A stretch of DNA of 64,000 nucleotides, from the NCBI GenBank assembly GCA_015059965.1, contig SUZM01000004.1:112342-176341 (forward strand). The letters are read 5' to 3'. The position numbers and the translations under genes are program-made. Shown piece by piece: positions 32,926 through 40,365 of the stretch. The notes beneath the pieces were generated by a model. It was not told the DNA's origin and made no database searches. It saw only the letters and a program-made list of their open reading frames with translations. The stretch is from Rikenellaceae bacterium (GTDB taxonomy: Bacteria > Bacteroidota > Bacteroidia > Bacteroidales > Rikenellaceae). The first letter of the stretch is position 1, and each line of letters starts with the position of its first letter.

Positions 32926-33876
32926 CTATTTCAACCGTTTTAGGATCAGTTGGTTGGCATTGTCTATAATCGAGTTGTCGAGCGAGGCGAGGTAGATCTC
33001 CGTGGTGCGTTCCGACGTATGGCCCAGGCCGGCGCTGATCACCGAGAGGGGGATGTTGTGGTTGCGGGCCGTGGTGGCCCAGGTGTGGCGGGCGGTGTAG
33101 GAGCTCAAGTGGCACTTGCCCGGAAGATGTTCGGAGAGTTGGTTGAGCAGTTTGTTTTGGCGGCTCAGAGCCAGCCGGTAGCGGTGGTAGTCGGCCTCGT
33201 CGCTGTCCCCCTTGAGGATGGGAAAGAGGTAGGGAGAGTGGGGGTTGGAGTCGGCGTATTTCTTGATCAGCAGGTGGATGGGCCCCTCGATTCGGACCAT
33301 GAGCGGCTGGCGGGTCTTCTTACGGGCGTAGCGGATCATGCCGCTGCGCACCTCCGACTTGCGCAGGTTGGCGATATCGACGAAGGACATGCCGCGAGTG
33401 CAGTAGCTGAAGATAAAGAGGTCGCGTGCGAAGTCCAGGGCCGACCCTTCGGGCAGCTTCAGCCTCTTGAGCCGCACGATCTGACGTTCGCTCACGGCCC
33501 GTTTTTGGGTGTGGTCGATACCGGTATAGACGTGGTGGAAGGGGTGGTTGCGGCGGGCGAGGTGTTGGGCTGCGGCTTTGTTGTAGACGGCCCGCCAGAT
33601 GCGCATGTAGAAGCTGATGGTGTTGCGCAGCAGACCACGATTCATCAGGTGTTTGTTGTAGCCTTCGACCAGCGATTCGTTCAGCGCCCGAAAGGAGATC
33701 TCGTGCCCGTTGAGAAATTGCAGGAGGCTGTCGCGTGCCCGTTCGTAGTTGTGTGCCGTGCCGAGGCGGCCGCTTGCTTTGAGGAGTTTGATTTGGCGGT
33801 TCATGAAGCAGAAGACTCCGTTTCGGGATTGATGCTCCGTCTGTCGGGGAAGAGGAGAAGATGTGGAATTTGTCAT
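32926..33876 (-). CDS. Tyrosine recombinase (site-specific integrase)
   Basis: A 316-residue integrase with an N-terminal SAM-like DNA-binding domain (about residues 25-115, LKASGRLGTAHNYERARDSL) and the catalytic domain. Active-site residues visible: Arg in YCTRGMSFVDIANL, Lys in ARKKTRQPL, the H-x-x-R box as SSYTARHTWAT, His/Trp region GLGHTSERTTEIY and the nucleophile Tyr in EIYLASL. The size and the SAM-like domain match Bacteroidota invertases and conjugative-element integrases. It is alone: no excisionase, cargo or second recombinase adjacent, and no nearby inverted repeats that would mark an invertible segment. It points toward the der tandem array, which may represent att-site scars. 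Confidence 0.88.
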   Translation of the reverse strand: MTNSTSSPLPRQTEHQSRNGVFCFMNRQIKLLKASGRLGTAHNYERARDSLLQFLNGHEISFRALNESLVEGYNKHLMNRGLLRNTISFYMRIWRAVYNKAAAQHLARRNHPFHHVYTGIDHTQKRAVSERQIVRLKRLKLPEGSALDFARDLFIFSYCTRGMSFVDIANLRKSEVRSGMIRYARKKTRQPLMVRIEGPIHLLIKKYADSNPHSPYLFPILKGDSDEADYHRYRLALSRQNKLLNQLSEHLPGKCHLSSYTARHTWATTARNHNIPLSVISAGLGHTSERTTEIYLASLDNSIIDNANQLILKRLK

Positions 33877-34020
33877 AACTGTGAACTTTAGGTTGTGTAC
33901 TTTGTATTCAAGGGCTTGTGTGAGTCGCTTATTCTTGCTGTTTTATGGCTCATTCGGCTTTTTTTTCGATATAAAGGTGAAAATAATTTTGAATTTTGCA
34001 CTTTGCTTTTCGAATTTTAC

Positions 34021-34028
34021 TACCTTTG
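34021..34028 (+). promoter_or_regulatory. -7 box for the pseudouridine synthase gene
   Basis: TACCTTTG fits TAnnTTTG. A TTTG at 33995-33998 lies 22 bases upstream as a possible -33 element. The leader is about 50 bases. Confidence 0.6.
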
Positions 34029-34086
34029 CGCCGCCAATAAGGAACGCAGCGAGTGCGAAGCCGATGTGGTATAAAAATTTAAGAAA

Positions 34087-35241
34087 ATGAGAGATTTCAA
34101 AAACGATTCGACACTGGCACGTTTCGGCCGCGACAAGCGCGAGCGTACCACGACCAAGGTCGCAGAGCGTGTCGAGCGACGTGAGCGCCCCATGCGCGAC
34201 CACGCCGAGGCCGTGAGCCACACCCCCCGCACCAAGCGTGCATCCTTCAATCCCCACTTTACGGAGGACAACCGTCCCAACTTCGAGAAGCCGCAGCGCA
34301 ACTACGGCGACCGTCCGGCCTATGGCGACCGCGCGAAGAAATTTGCCGGCCGTGGTGATCATGCCGAGCGTGCCGGTCGCACGGAGCGGACCTTCGATCA
34401 TGCCGAGCGCCCCGCCTACGGAGCAAAACGATCGGCTGCCGGAAAGTCCTTTGGCGGCAAGAAGCGCTCTTTTGTGCGTGAGGAGAAGCCCAAGAGCTAT
34501 CCCAAATACAACCCCAACAAGCAGGTGGGGGAGATGCGCCTGAACCGCTATGTGGCTCAGTCGGGCATCTGCTCGCGCCGCGAGGCCGATGACTTTATCG
34601 CTGCCGGCCTGGTGTCGGTCAATGGCGTGATCGTCACGGAGCTCGGCACCAAGGTGATGCCCGGCGACGTGGTGAAGTTCAACGACACCAAATTGCAGGG
34701 CGAGCAGAAGGTCTACCTGGTGCTGAACAAGCCCAAGGGATACGTCACCTCACTGGACGATCCGCATGCCGAGAAGACGGTCATGGAGCTCGTCAAGGGG
34801 GCCTGCACCGAGCGGATCTACCCCGTGGGACGTCTCGATAAGAATTCGCTGGGCCTGCTGCTCTTCACTAACGACGGCGACCTGACCAAGCAGCTCTCCC
34901 ATCCGGCCCATGCCAAGAAGAAGATCTACCAGGTGTCGCTCGATAAGCCCCTTACGCGTGCCGACATGGATCGTATCGCCGAGGGTATCGTCCTCGAGGA
35001 TGGAGAGATTCATGCCGATGAGATCTCCTATGCCTCGGAGAACAAGAAGGAGGTGGGTATCGAGATCCACTCGGGCCGCAACCGTATCGTGCGCCGCATC
35101 TTCGAGATGTTGGGTTACTCGGTCCAGAAACTCGATCGTGTCTACTATGCCGGTTTGACGAAGAAGAACCTCAAGCGCGGACAGTGGCGATTCCTCACGC
35201 GTGAGGAGGTGGAGCGTTTGAAATCGGGCCGCTACGAGTAA
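34087..35241 (+). CDS. rRNA pseudouridine synthase, RluB/RsuA family, with Arg-rich N-terminal extension
   Basis: A 384-residue protein. Residues 1 to about 145 are a low-complexity extension rich in Arg, Asp, Glu and Gly with repeated HAER/RPAYG-like elements. The S4 RNA-binding domain follows (MRLNRYVAQSGICSRREADD) and then the catalytic domain with GRLDKNSLGLLLFTNDG, whose Asp is the nucleophile of the RsuA/RluB family. These enzymes isomerise specific uridines, usually 23S U2605 for RluB or 16S U516 for RsuA. The extension is typical of Bacteroidota members and probably binds RNA non-specifically. A palindromic tandem repeat begins at its stop codon. Confidence 0.92.
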   Translation: MRDFKNDSTLARFGRDKRERTTTKVAERVERRERPMRDHAEAVSHTPRTKRASFNPHFTEDNRPNFEKPQRNYGDRPAYGDRAKKFAGRGDHAERAGRTERTFDHAERPAYGAKRSAAGKSFGGKKRSFVREEKPKSYPKYNPNKQVGEMRLNRYVAQSGICSRREADDFIAAGLVSVNGVIVTELGTKVMPGDVVKFNDTKLQGEQKVYLVLNKPKGYVTSLDDPHAEKTVMELVKGACTERIYPVGRLDKNSLGLLLFTNDGDLTKQLSHPAHAKKKIYQVSLDKPLTRADMDRIAEGIVLEDGEIHADEISYASENKKEVGIEIHSGRNRIVRRIFEMLGYSVQKLDRVYYAGLTKKNLKRGQWRFLTREEVERLKSGRYE

Positions 35242-35616
35242 AAATTGTTTTGAGGGGTATTTTCGGCGTTACGCCAAATCCAAAGTGAAGGTCACATACA
35301 AGGAGTATGCTCCCTCCACTTCGAATTTGGCAGGCCTTGAAAATCCCACCTCAAAAGCAATTTTTATAGGAGAATAGGGGTATTTTCGGCGTTACGCCAA
35401 ATCCAAAGTGAAGGTCACATACAAGGAGTATGCTCCCTCCACTTCGAATTTGGCAGGCCTTGAAAATCCCACCTCAAAAGCAATTTTTATAGGAGAATAG
35501 GGGTATTTTCGGCGTTACGCCAAATCCAAAGTGAAGGTCACATACAAGAAGTATGCTCCCTCCACTTCGAATTTGGCAAGCCTTGAAAATCCTACCTCAA
35601 AAGCAATTTCTGGGAG
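35242..35616 (+). repeat. Three tandem copies (123-base period) of a long palindromic repeat, family 2
   Basis: Units start at GGGGTATTTTCGG at 35254, 35377 and 35500, a period of 123. Each is itself an imperfect palindrome: outer arms AATTGTTTTGAGG / CCTCAAAAGCAATT (first unit, left arm directly behind the rluB-like stop) and inner arms GCCAAATCC...CACTT...GAATTTGGC around TACAAGGAGTA. A related single copy is at 46075-46198. Copies are almost identical, so the amplification is recent or maintained. Confidence 0.88.
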
Positions 35617-35642
35617 GAGTGCAGGGGTGTTTTTGCGTTGCT

Positions 35643-35682
35643 TAATGAGTAATGAGCAATGAGCAATGAGCAATGAGCAATT
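35643..35682 (+). repeat. ATGAGCAATGAGTA-type short repeat run
   Basis: TAATGAGTAATGAGCAATGA and onward, four to five units, in the gap before obgE. A TTTTGAATTCTGAATTTTGA run follows at about 35742-35771. Confidence 0.7.
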
Positions 35683-35738
35683 ATAGGAGGTATGCAATAA
35701 CTCCCACATCTCCTATACTTCCCATAACTCCCATAAAA

Positions 35739-35746
35739 TAATTTTG
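35739..35746 (+). promoter_or_regulatory. -7 box for obgE
   Basis: TAATTTTG fits TAnnTTTG, 31 bases before the ATG at 35778; it overlaps the start of a GAATTTTGAATT repeat. Confidence 0.45.
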
Positions 35747-35777
35747 AATTTTGAATTCTGAATTTTGAATTAATATA

Positions 35778-36797
35778 ATGGCTGGATCCAACTTTGTAGA
35801 TTACGTCAAAATATTTGCCCGCTCGGGCCATGGCGGAGCCGGATCGGCTCACTTTCGCCGGGAGAAGTTTGTCGCCTTCGGAGGTCCCGATGGCGGTGAT
35901 GGCGGCAAGGGCGGCAGCATCATCCTCCAGGGCGACAGCCAGTATTGGACGCTGATCCACCTGAAGTATCAGCGACACCAATTTGCTGAGGATGGGCAGA
36001 ATGGCTCGGGAGCCCGCTCCACGGGCAAGGATGCCAAGGATATCATCATCCCCGTGCCGCTGGGTACGGTTGCCCGCCGCGTGGTGGAGAATGAGGAGAC
36101 CGGAGAGCAGGAGCTCATCCCCGTGGGGGAGGTTACCGAGCACGGCGAGCAGCTCGTTCTCCTGCAGGGCGGCCGCGGAGGCCTCGGTAACTGGCACTTC
36201 CGCACCGCCACAAACCAGACCCCGCGCTATGCCCAGCCCGGTGAGGAGGGGGACGAGGGAGCCTTCATCCTCGAGCTGAAGGTCTTGGCCGATGTCGGCC
36301 TGGTGGGCTTCCCCAATGCAGGTAAGAGCACCCTGCTGTCGGTGGTCTCGGCTGCCAAGCCCAAGATCGCCAACTACGCCTTCACCACCCTAGAGCCCAA
36401 CCTCGGCATTGTCGAGGTGCGCGACGGCCACTCCTTTGTGATGGCCGACATTCCGGGTATCATCGAGGGGGCCCATGAGGGGCGCGGTCTCGGTACCCGC
36501 TTCCTGCGCCACATCGAGCGCAACTCGGTATTGTTGTTCATGATCCCGGCCGACAGCGACGACATCCGCAAGGATTTCGAGATTCTCCTCGGCGAGCTCA
36601 CGCAGTATAACCCCGAGCTCTTGGACAAGCAGCGCCTATTGGCCATCACTAAGTGCGACATGCTCGATGAGGAGCTCATCGAGCAGATGCGAGCCCATCT
36701 CCCCGAGGGGGTTGAGACCTTCTATATCTCTTCGATTTCGGGTCTTAACATTCGGCCGTTGAAGGATCGGTTGTGGGCTGTTCTTAATGATTTTTGA
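35778..36797 (+). CDS. obgE: GTPase ObgE/CgtA
   Basis: A 339-residue GTPase with the glycine-rich Obg domain (residues about 5-160; [30 protein letters not shown]) and the G domain with [25 protein letters not shown] and TKCD motifs. It acts in large ribosomal subunit maturation and stress control. It ends shortly after the G domain without the OCT extension, as in many Gram-negative Obg proteins. A family 1 palindromic repeat begins seven bases after its stop. Confidence 0.97.
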   Translation: MAGSNFVDYVKIFARSGHGGAGSAHFRREKFVAFGGPDGGDGGKGGSIILQGDSQYWTLIHLKYQRHQFAEDGQNGSGARSTGKDAKDIIIPVPLGTVARRVVENEETGEQELIPVGEVTEHGEQLVLLQGGRGGLGNWHFRTATNQTPRYAQPGEEGDEGAFILELKVLADVGLVGFPNAGKSTLLSVVSAAKPKIANYAFTTLEPNLGIVEVRDGHSFVMADIPGIIEGAHEGRGLGTRFLRHIERNSVLLFMIPADSDDIRKDFEILLGELTQYNPELLDKQRLLAITKCDMLDEELIEQMRAHLPEGVETFYISSISGLNIRPLKDRLWAVLNDF

Positions 36798-36803
36798 TTT
36801 TTC

Positions 36804-36927
36804 TTTTTGATTTTATAGGGCATATTTTGCCCATCCCAAACAAAACCCGAACGGGACGTACGTCAAGTACTACCCGTCCGGGTTTCTTATTGCGATGAAC
36901 AAAATCTGCTCCTCTAAAATACAAAAA
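36804..36927 (+). repeat. Long palindromic intergenic repeat, family 1, copy 3
   Basis: Left arm TTTTTGATTTTATAGGGCAT and right arm GCTCCTCTAAAATACAAAAA; inner arms CCCGAACGGG and CCCGTCCGGG flank GTACGTCAAGTAC. Near-complete match in layout to 6711-6831. Directly behind obgE. Confidence 0.82.
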
Positions 36928-36931
36928 TTCA

Positions 36932-37042
36932 TTTCCGATCTTATAGGGCATATTTCCCCTTGCCTTGCTCGCCCCGAAAGGGTAGTACCTCAAGTACAAC
37001 CCTTCCGGGGCTTGCTGCGTTAAGTCGAAATCTGCTCCTCTA
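36932..37042 (+). repeat. Long palindromic intergenic repeat, family 1, copy 4
   Basis: Lies head-to-tail with copy 3. TTATAGGGCATATTTCCCC on the left, AAATCTGCTCCTCTAA on the right; inner arms CCCCGAAAGGGT and ACCCTTCCGGGG around AGTACCTCAAGTAC. Confidence 0.78.
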
Positions 37043-37274
37043 ACTGCGTCCCCAGCCGAGCGCAAAGCGGAAGGCGAAAGCCTAATGAACAAAAGGGATG
37101 AGCGGCAAATTTATTTGCCCAGGTCAATCCCTTTTGGGCATTACCCCTTGAGGGTCGCTTTGCCGAGGCGCCAGAGTAGAAACGGCGCAAAATGTTGCCA
37201 ACGGCAACGCGCCGTAAAATCAAAAAAATGTGGTGCTGATGAAGTTAAAAGTGGCGTTACGCCACCCCGTCCGG
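37043..37274. repeat. Degenerate composite repeats
   Basis: No gene. AAAAGGGAT (about 37090-37098) and ATCCCTTTT (about 37127-37135) form an inverted pair; GGCGCAAAATGTTGCC/GGCAACGCGCC at 37184-37214 another. TGTGGTGCTGATGAAGT at about 37229-37247 repeats the junction beside copy 2 at 6833. This appears to be a decayed family 1 element with its usual flank. Confidence 0.5.
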
Positions 37275-37341
37275 GTTTCTTATTGCATCAAGCGTCATGG
37301 CGAGGAGGTTGCTTAAGCAACCGACGTGGCCATCTTTTTAT
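37275..37341 (+). repeat. Dispersed CGTCATGGCGAGGAGG repeat (shared with 6926-6991)
   Basis: TTATTGCATCAAGCGTCATG onward matches 6926-6991 except in the hairpin loop (GGTTGC-TTAA-GCAACC here, GGTTGC-ATG-GCAACC there). It ends in CGACGTGGCCATCTTTTT. Confidence 0.82.
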
Positions 37342-37373
37342 CAGCGACTTATCATGTGGGATATTTCGCCCAT

Positions 37374-37413
37374 GAAAAGATCCCCACGTCGCCTGCGGCT
37401 CCTCGGGATGACG
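37374..37413 (-). repeat. Inverted, diverged copy of the CGTCATGGCGAGGAGG repeat
   Basis: On the minus strand this reads CGTCATCCCGAGGAGCCGCA and then GGCGACGTGGGGATCTTTTC, paralleling the 37291-37338 copy in inverted orientation about 35 bases away. Confidence 0.7.
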
Positions 37414-37417
37414 AGGT

Positions 37418-37445
37418 GAGCAATGAGTAATGAGTAATGAGCAAC
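37418..37445 (+). repeat. ATGAGCAATGAGTA-type short repeat run
   Basis: TGAGCAATGAGTAATGAGTA onward, between the inverted repeat and the end of the DUF5689 gene. Confidence 0.65.
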
Positions 37446-37483
37446 GACAAGGAAAATAATTTTGAATTCTGAATTCCTCCGGC

Positions 37484-38293
37484 TTATTGCTCCTCCACCC
37501 AAATGCCTCGGTTTACGGGGCGGAGTTGGAAGCGACGGTTGAAGTAGTCGAGGATGCCGGCGCAGCGGACCTCTTGGCTGGGGATCTCTTCCGAGTTGTA
37601 GATGACCGATCCCGGGAGGTAGAGGTCGAGGGTGTCGCCTGCGCGGTCCACCAGGTGGCGTGTTGTGGCGATGGGTTCGCCCGTGAGGCTGTCGCGTTCG
37701 CACCAGGGGAGCCCCTTCTCGCCCTCCGCCACGCGGAGTTTGTTGAGCATCACATAGCGGCCGACGAGCCGTAGCGAGGCTTCGGAGATGGTGATGGTGA
37801 GTGGCTCGGGGGTGCGTGGCGCATCCTCAAGCAGATGCAGGCGAAGCGGCCTCTCGTCGCTGCAGATGCGGTCGGCGGGGTATTCGCCCGTGGGGGCGGC
37901 TCCGAGGATCACCTTGCCGCCGTAGTCGGCTAAGGCAAGCCCTTCGCAGAAGATGCGCAACGTGCGGCCGATGGGGTAGTGGCGGAAGAGCTCCCTGCCG
38001 GCCACCGAGACCTCGATGCCCCCGCTCCGATCCTCGAGGACCAGGCCGTTGGGGTATTCGCCGTAGAGGTCGTTGGCTGTGATGAGCCCTTCGATGTAGC
38101 AGTCGGTGCGGATGAGGCTGCTCTCGCTGCGGCAGAGTGATTTGAGGTAGGCAATCGAGAGGCATCCCTGCCCCTCGGGGTTGCTGTGGGGTGAGTAGGC
38201 GATCCCCTCATCAGCCCTGCAGCCCGCCAGCACTCCACAGAGGAGAAGCACTCCGACTCTTCGGAGGTACTTATATAATAATGTCGCTCTCAT
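37484..38293 (-). CDS. DUF5689 lipoprotein (second of a pair)
   Basis: A 269-residue lipoprotein (CGVLAGCRADEG lipobox). The DUF5689 pattern is visible: IAYLKSLCRSES, then YIEGLITANDLYGEYPNGLV and LEDRSGGIEVSVAG, an OB-fold-like beta domain. The C-terminal ILDYFNRRFQLRPVN resembles the closing segment of the family. Its start overlaps the end of the preceding DUF5689 gene by 23 bases, suggesting coupling. DUF5689 proteins are surface or periplasmic, function unknown; usually associated with envelope or secreted proteins. Confidence 0.8.
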   Translation of the reverse strand: MRATLLYKYLRRVGVLLLCGVLAGCRADEGIAYSPHSNPEGQGCLSIAYLKSLCRSESSLIRTDCYIEGLITANDLYGEYPNGLVLEDRSGGIEVSVAGRELFRHYPIGRTLRIFCEGLALADYGGKVILGAAPTGEYPADRICSDERPLRLHLLEDAPRTPEPLTITISEASLRLVGRYVMLNKLRVAEGEKGLPWCERDSLTGEPIATTRHLVDRAGDTLDLYLPGSVIYNSEEIPSQEVRCAGILDYFNRRFQLRPVNRGIWVEEQ

Positions 38294-39044
38294 CGTTGGG
38301 TTTGATTATGGGGCCGGCCTGGTCGCCCGTGGAGAGGTATTGCAGGATCCCGCGCAGGGTAACCTCCCCCGTGGGCAGGGGCTCGGAGGCGAAGCGTGCA
38401 TAGGGGCTGATGTAGAGGTGCAGGGCCTCGCCCGAAGAGTTCACGAAGCGGTGGTAACCCTCCAAGGTGGGACTCTCCTCCGTGAGGGGTTCGTGCTTCA
38501 GCCCCTCGACCACCACCAGGGTGCCGCAACGCTCGGGGGTGAGCTCGGCGATCGAACAACTCTTTCCGGTGGGGAGCTCCGACACTTCACCGCGAAAGAG
38601 GTGCTCATCCACCAGGGGTTGTGCCGTGAGGTACTCCAGCTCCTGGTAGTTGTAGGCTGCGGATGCTACTCCCGCCTGCAAGACCCCGCGAGAGCGGGCC
38701 AGGGCCAACCCCCGAAGGCGCAGATGGAGGCGGGCTCCCATGGGGTAGCGGCTGTGCAGCGACTCGCCACCGACCAGGATCTCAAGCCCGTAGCCTCCCT
38801 GCTCGATGCAGAGGGTGCGATAGAAGTTTCCGGCCCGGTCGCTGCTTGTTACCGTGCCGGCCACCACAAGCTCCTGCTCAAGGGTACCGCTTCCCGAGCC
38901 GTAGAGGGCGTGGAGGGTGGCCAGTGTAAGGGTCGGGGCAGGCGGCATACGAACAGCGGGCGGCTCGGGATCATAACTCCTCGTGCAGCCCGCTGTCACC
39001 CAAACCACCATGAAGGCCACTGTGGCCTTTATCATTCGATCCAT
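38271..39044 (-). CDS. DUF5689 lipoprotein (first of a pair)
   Basis: A 257-residue lipoprotein (VWVTAGCTRSYD lipobox) with the same plan as the next gene: LATLHALYGSGSG, VVAGTVTSSDRAGNFYRTL, GGYGLEILVGGESL, and the closing LRGILQYLSTGDQAG. The two are diverged paralogues from an old duplication. It starts inside the last 13 bases of serB, so all three genes overlap in one leftward transcript. Co-transcription with serine synthesis has no obvious functional reading. Confidence 0.8.
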   Translation of the reverse strand: MDRMIKATVAFMVVWVTAGCTRSYDPEPPAVRMPPAPTLTLATLHALYGSGSGTLEQELVVAGTVTSSDRAGNFYRTLCIEQGGYGLEILVGGESLHSRYPMGARLHLRLRGLALARSRGVLQAGVASAAYNYQELEYLTAQPLVDEHLFRGEVSELPTGKSCSIAELTPERCGTLVVVEGLKHEPLTEESPTLEGYHRFVNSSGEALHLYISPYARFASEPLPTGEVTLRGILQYLSTGDQAGPIIKPNDESDIII

Positions 39045-40246
39045 GAATCTTTCAAACCAAGGAAGTAGAGAATACCATCCAAACCGATTGTGGAGATCGA
39101 CTGCTCGGCCGTAGCCTTCACCTTGGGCTTGGCATGGAAGGCGATACCCAGACCCGCCTGGCTCAACATCGGAAGGTCGTTGGCTCCATCGCCCACGGCA
39201 ATGGCCTGGGCCGTGTTGATCCCCTCAAACTGACACAGCAGGCGCAGCAACTCGGCCTTGCGGCGCCCATCGACGATCTCCCCGAGGTAGCGCCCCGTAA
39301 GTTTCCCGTTCTCCACCTCCAACTCGTTGGCATAGACGAAGTCGAAGCCGTAGCGCTGCTTCAGGTAGTTGCCGAAGTAGGTGAAACCACCCGAGAGAAT
39401 GGCCGTCTTGTAGCCCACACGCTTCAGCACGGTCATCATGCGCTCCAACCCCTCGGTAATGGGGAGGTTGCGGGCGATATCCTCCATCACCGAGACGTCA
39501 AGTCCCTTGAGGAGTTCGCAGCGACGCTTGAAACTCTCGCAGAAGTCGATCTCACCACGCATGGCCGATTCGGTGATGGCTCTCACCTCGGCACCCACGC
39601 CGGCTCGGTCGGCCAGCTCGTCGATCACCTCCGTCTCGATAAGGGTAGAGTCCATATCGAAGCAGATCAGGCGGCGGCTGCGGCGGTAGATATCATCGCG
39701 CTGGAACGAGACGTCGGCCTCGAGGTCGGCCAGGGCCATGAAGCGCTCCTGCAGCTCCTGCTTCGAGAGGAGCGAGCCGCGCACCGAGAACTCGATGCAG
39801 GACTTCGGGGCACGCTCATCCTCATGCAGAGGCACGCGACCCGTCAGACGTTTGATGGCATCGATATTGAGCCCCTGGTCGGTGATGGCCGACGTTACGA
39901 GCGAGATGTGCTCGGCCGTCAGCTTGCGCCCCAAGAGGGTGATGATGTAGCGGTTCTTGCCCTGACGGCTCACCCAGTCGGTGTATTCGTCCTCCGAGAT
40001 GGGGGTGAAGCGGATGTTGATGTTCAGCTCCGAGGCCTTGAAGAGCAACTCTTTCATGATCTGTCCCGACTTGTCGGATGTCGTCTTGATCAGGATGCCC
40101 AGGGTGAGCGACTGGTGGATGTTGGCCTGTCCGATATCGAGGATAAAGGCATCATAGCGGGCCAGAATTTCGGTCAGCGAGGCGGTCATACCGGGTTGGT
40201 CGGCACCGGCAATGTTGATCTGAATAATCTCTACTTGTTTCTTCAT
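39032..40246 (-). CDS. serB: Phosphoserine phosphatase with N-terminal ACT domains
   Basis: A 404-residue enzyme, the last step of serine synthesis. Residues 1 to about 170 hold two ACT-type regulatory domains (IQINIAGADQPGMTASLTEI, then RYIITLLGRKLTAEHIS). The HAD phosphatase domain follows with the nucleophile motif CFDMDSTLIE, LSGGFTYF (motif II) and AVGDGANDLPML (motif IV). The family without ACT domains is about 220 residues, so this is the longer, serine-responsive architecture. A -7 box lies at 40294-40301. Overlaps the downstream DUF5689 gene by 13 bases. Confidence 0.95.
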   Translation of the reverse strand: MKKQVEIIQINIAGADQPGMTASLTEILARYDAFILDIGQANIHQSLTLGILIKTTSDKSGQIMKELLFKASELNINIRFTPISEDEYTDWVSRQGKNRYIITLLGRKLTAEHISLVTSAITDQGLNIDAIKRLTGRVPLHEDERAPKSCIEFSVRGSLLSKQELQERFMALADLEADVSFQRDDIYRRSRRLICFDMDSTLIETEVIDELADRAGVGAEVRAITESAMRGEIDFCESFKRRCELLKGLDVSVMEDIARNLPITEGLERMMTVLKRVGYKTAILSGGFTYFGNYLKQRYGFDFVYANELEVENGKLTGRYLGEIVDGRRKAELLRLLCQFEGINTAQAIAVGDGANDLPMLSQAGLGIAFHAKPKVKATAEQSISTIGLDGILYFLGLKDSWIE

Positions 40247-40293
40247 GAGAGTTCGTTGCTATGGTTTTCGAGAGATTATTCTCTCGTTATTTG

Positions 40294-40301
40294 CAAAGTT
40301 A
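40294..40301 (-). promoter_or_regulatory. -7 box for serB
   Basis: Minus-strand TAACTTTG fits TAnnTTTG; leader about 40 bases containing GAGAGAATAATCTC, a small palindrome. Confidence 0.55.
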
Positions 40302-40324
40302 TGGATTTTTTTTGAAAAAAATGT

Positions 40325-40332
40325 TAATTTTG
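40325..40332 (+). promoter_or_regulatory. -7 box for the mechanosensitive channel gene
   Basis: TAATTTTG fits TAnnTTTG, 34 bases before the ATG at 40366 and divergent to the serB promoter. Confidence 0.5.
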
Positions 40333-40365
40333 TCCCCCGATTAGTAATTGTAATAAAATTTTAAC

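Noticed and set aside
32812..34020. A phase-variable invertible promoter controlled by the tyrosine recombinase.
   Set aside because: No pair of inverted repeats flanking a promoter was found by eye on either side of the gene; only a terminator-type hairpin at 32838-32871.
35242..35616. 123-base tandem repeats as a CRISPR or protein-coding repeat.
   Set aside because: No unique spacers, and each unit is a palindrome with stops in all frames.
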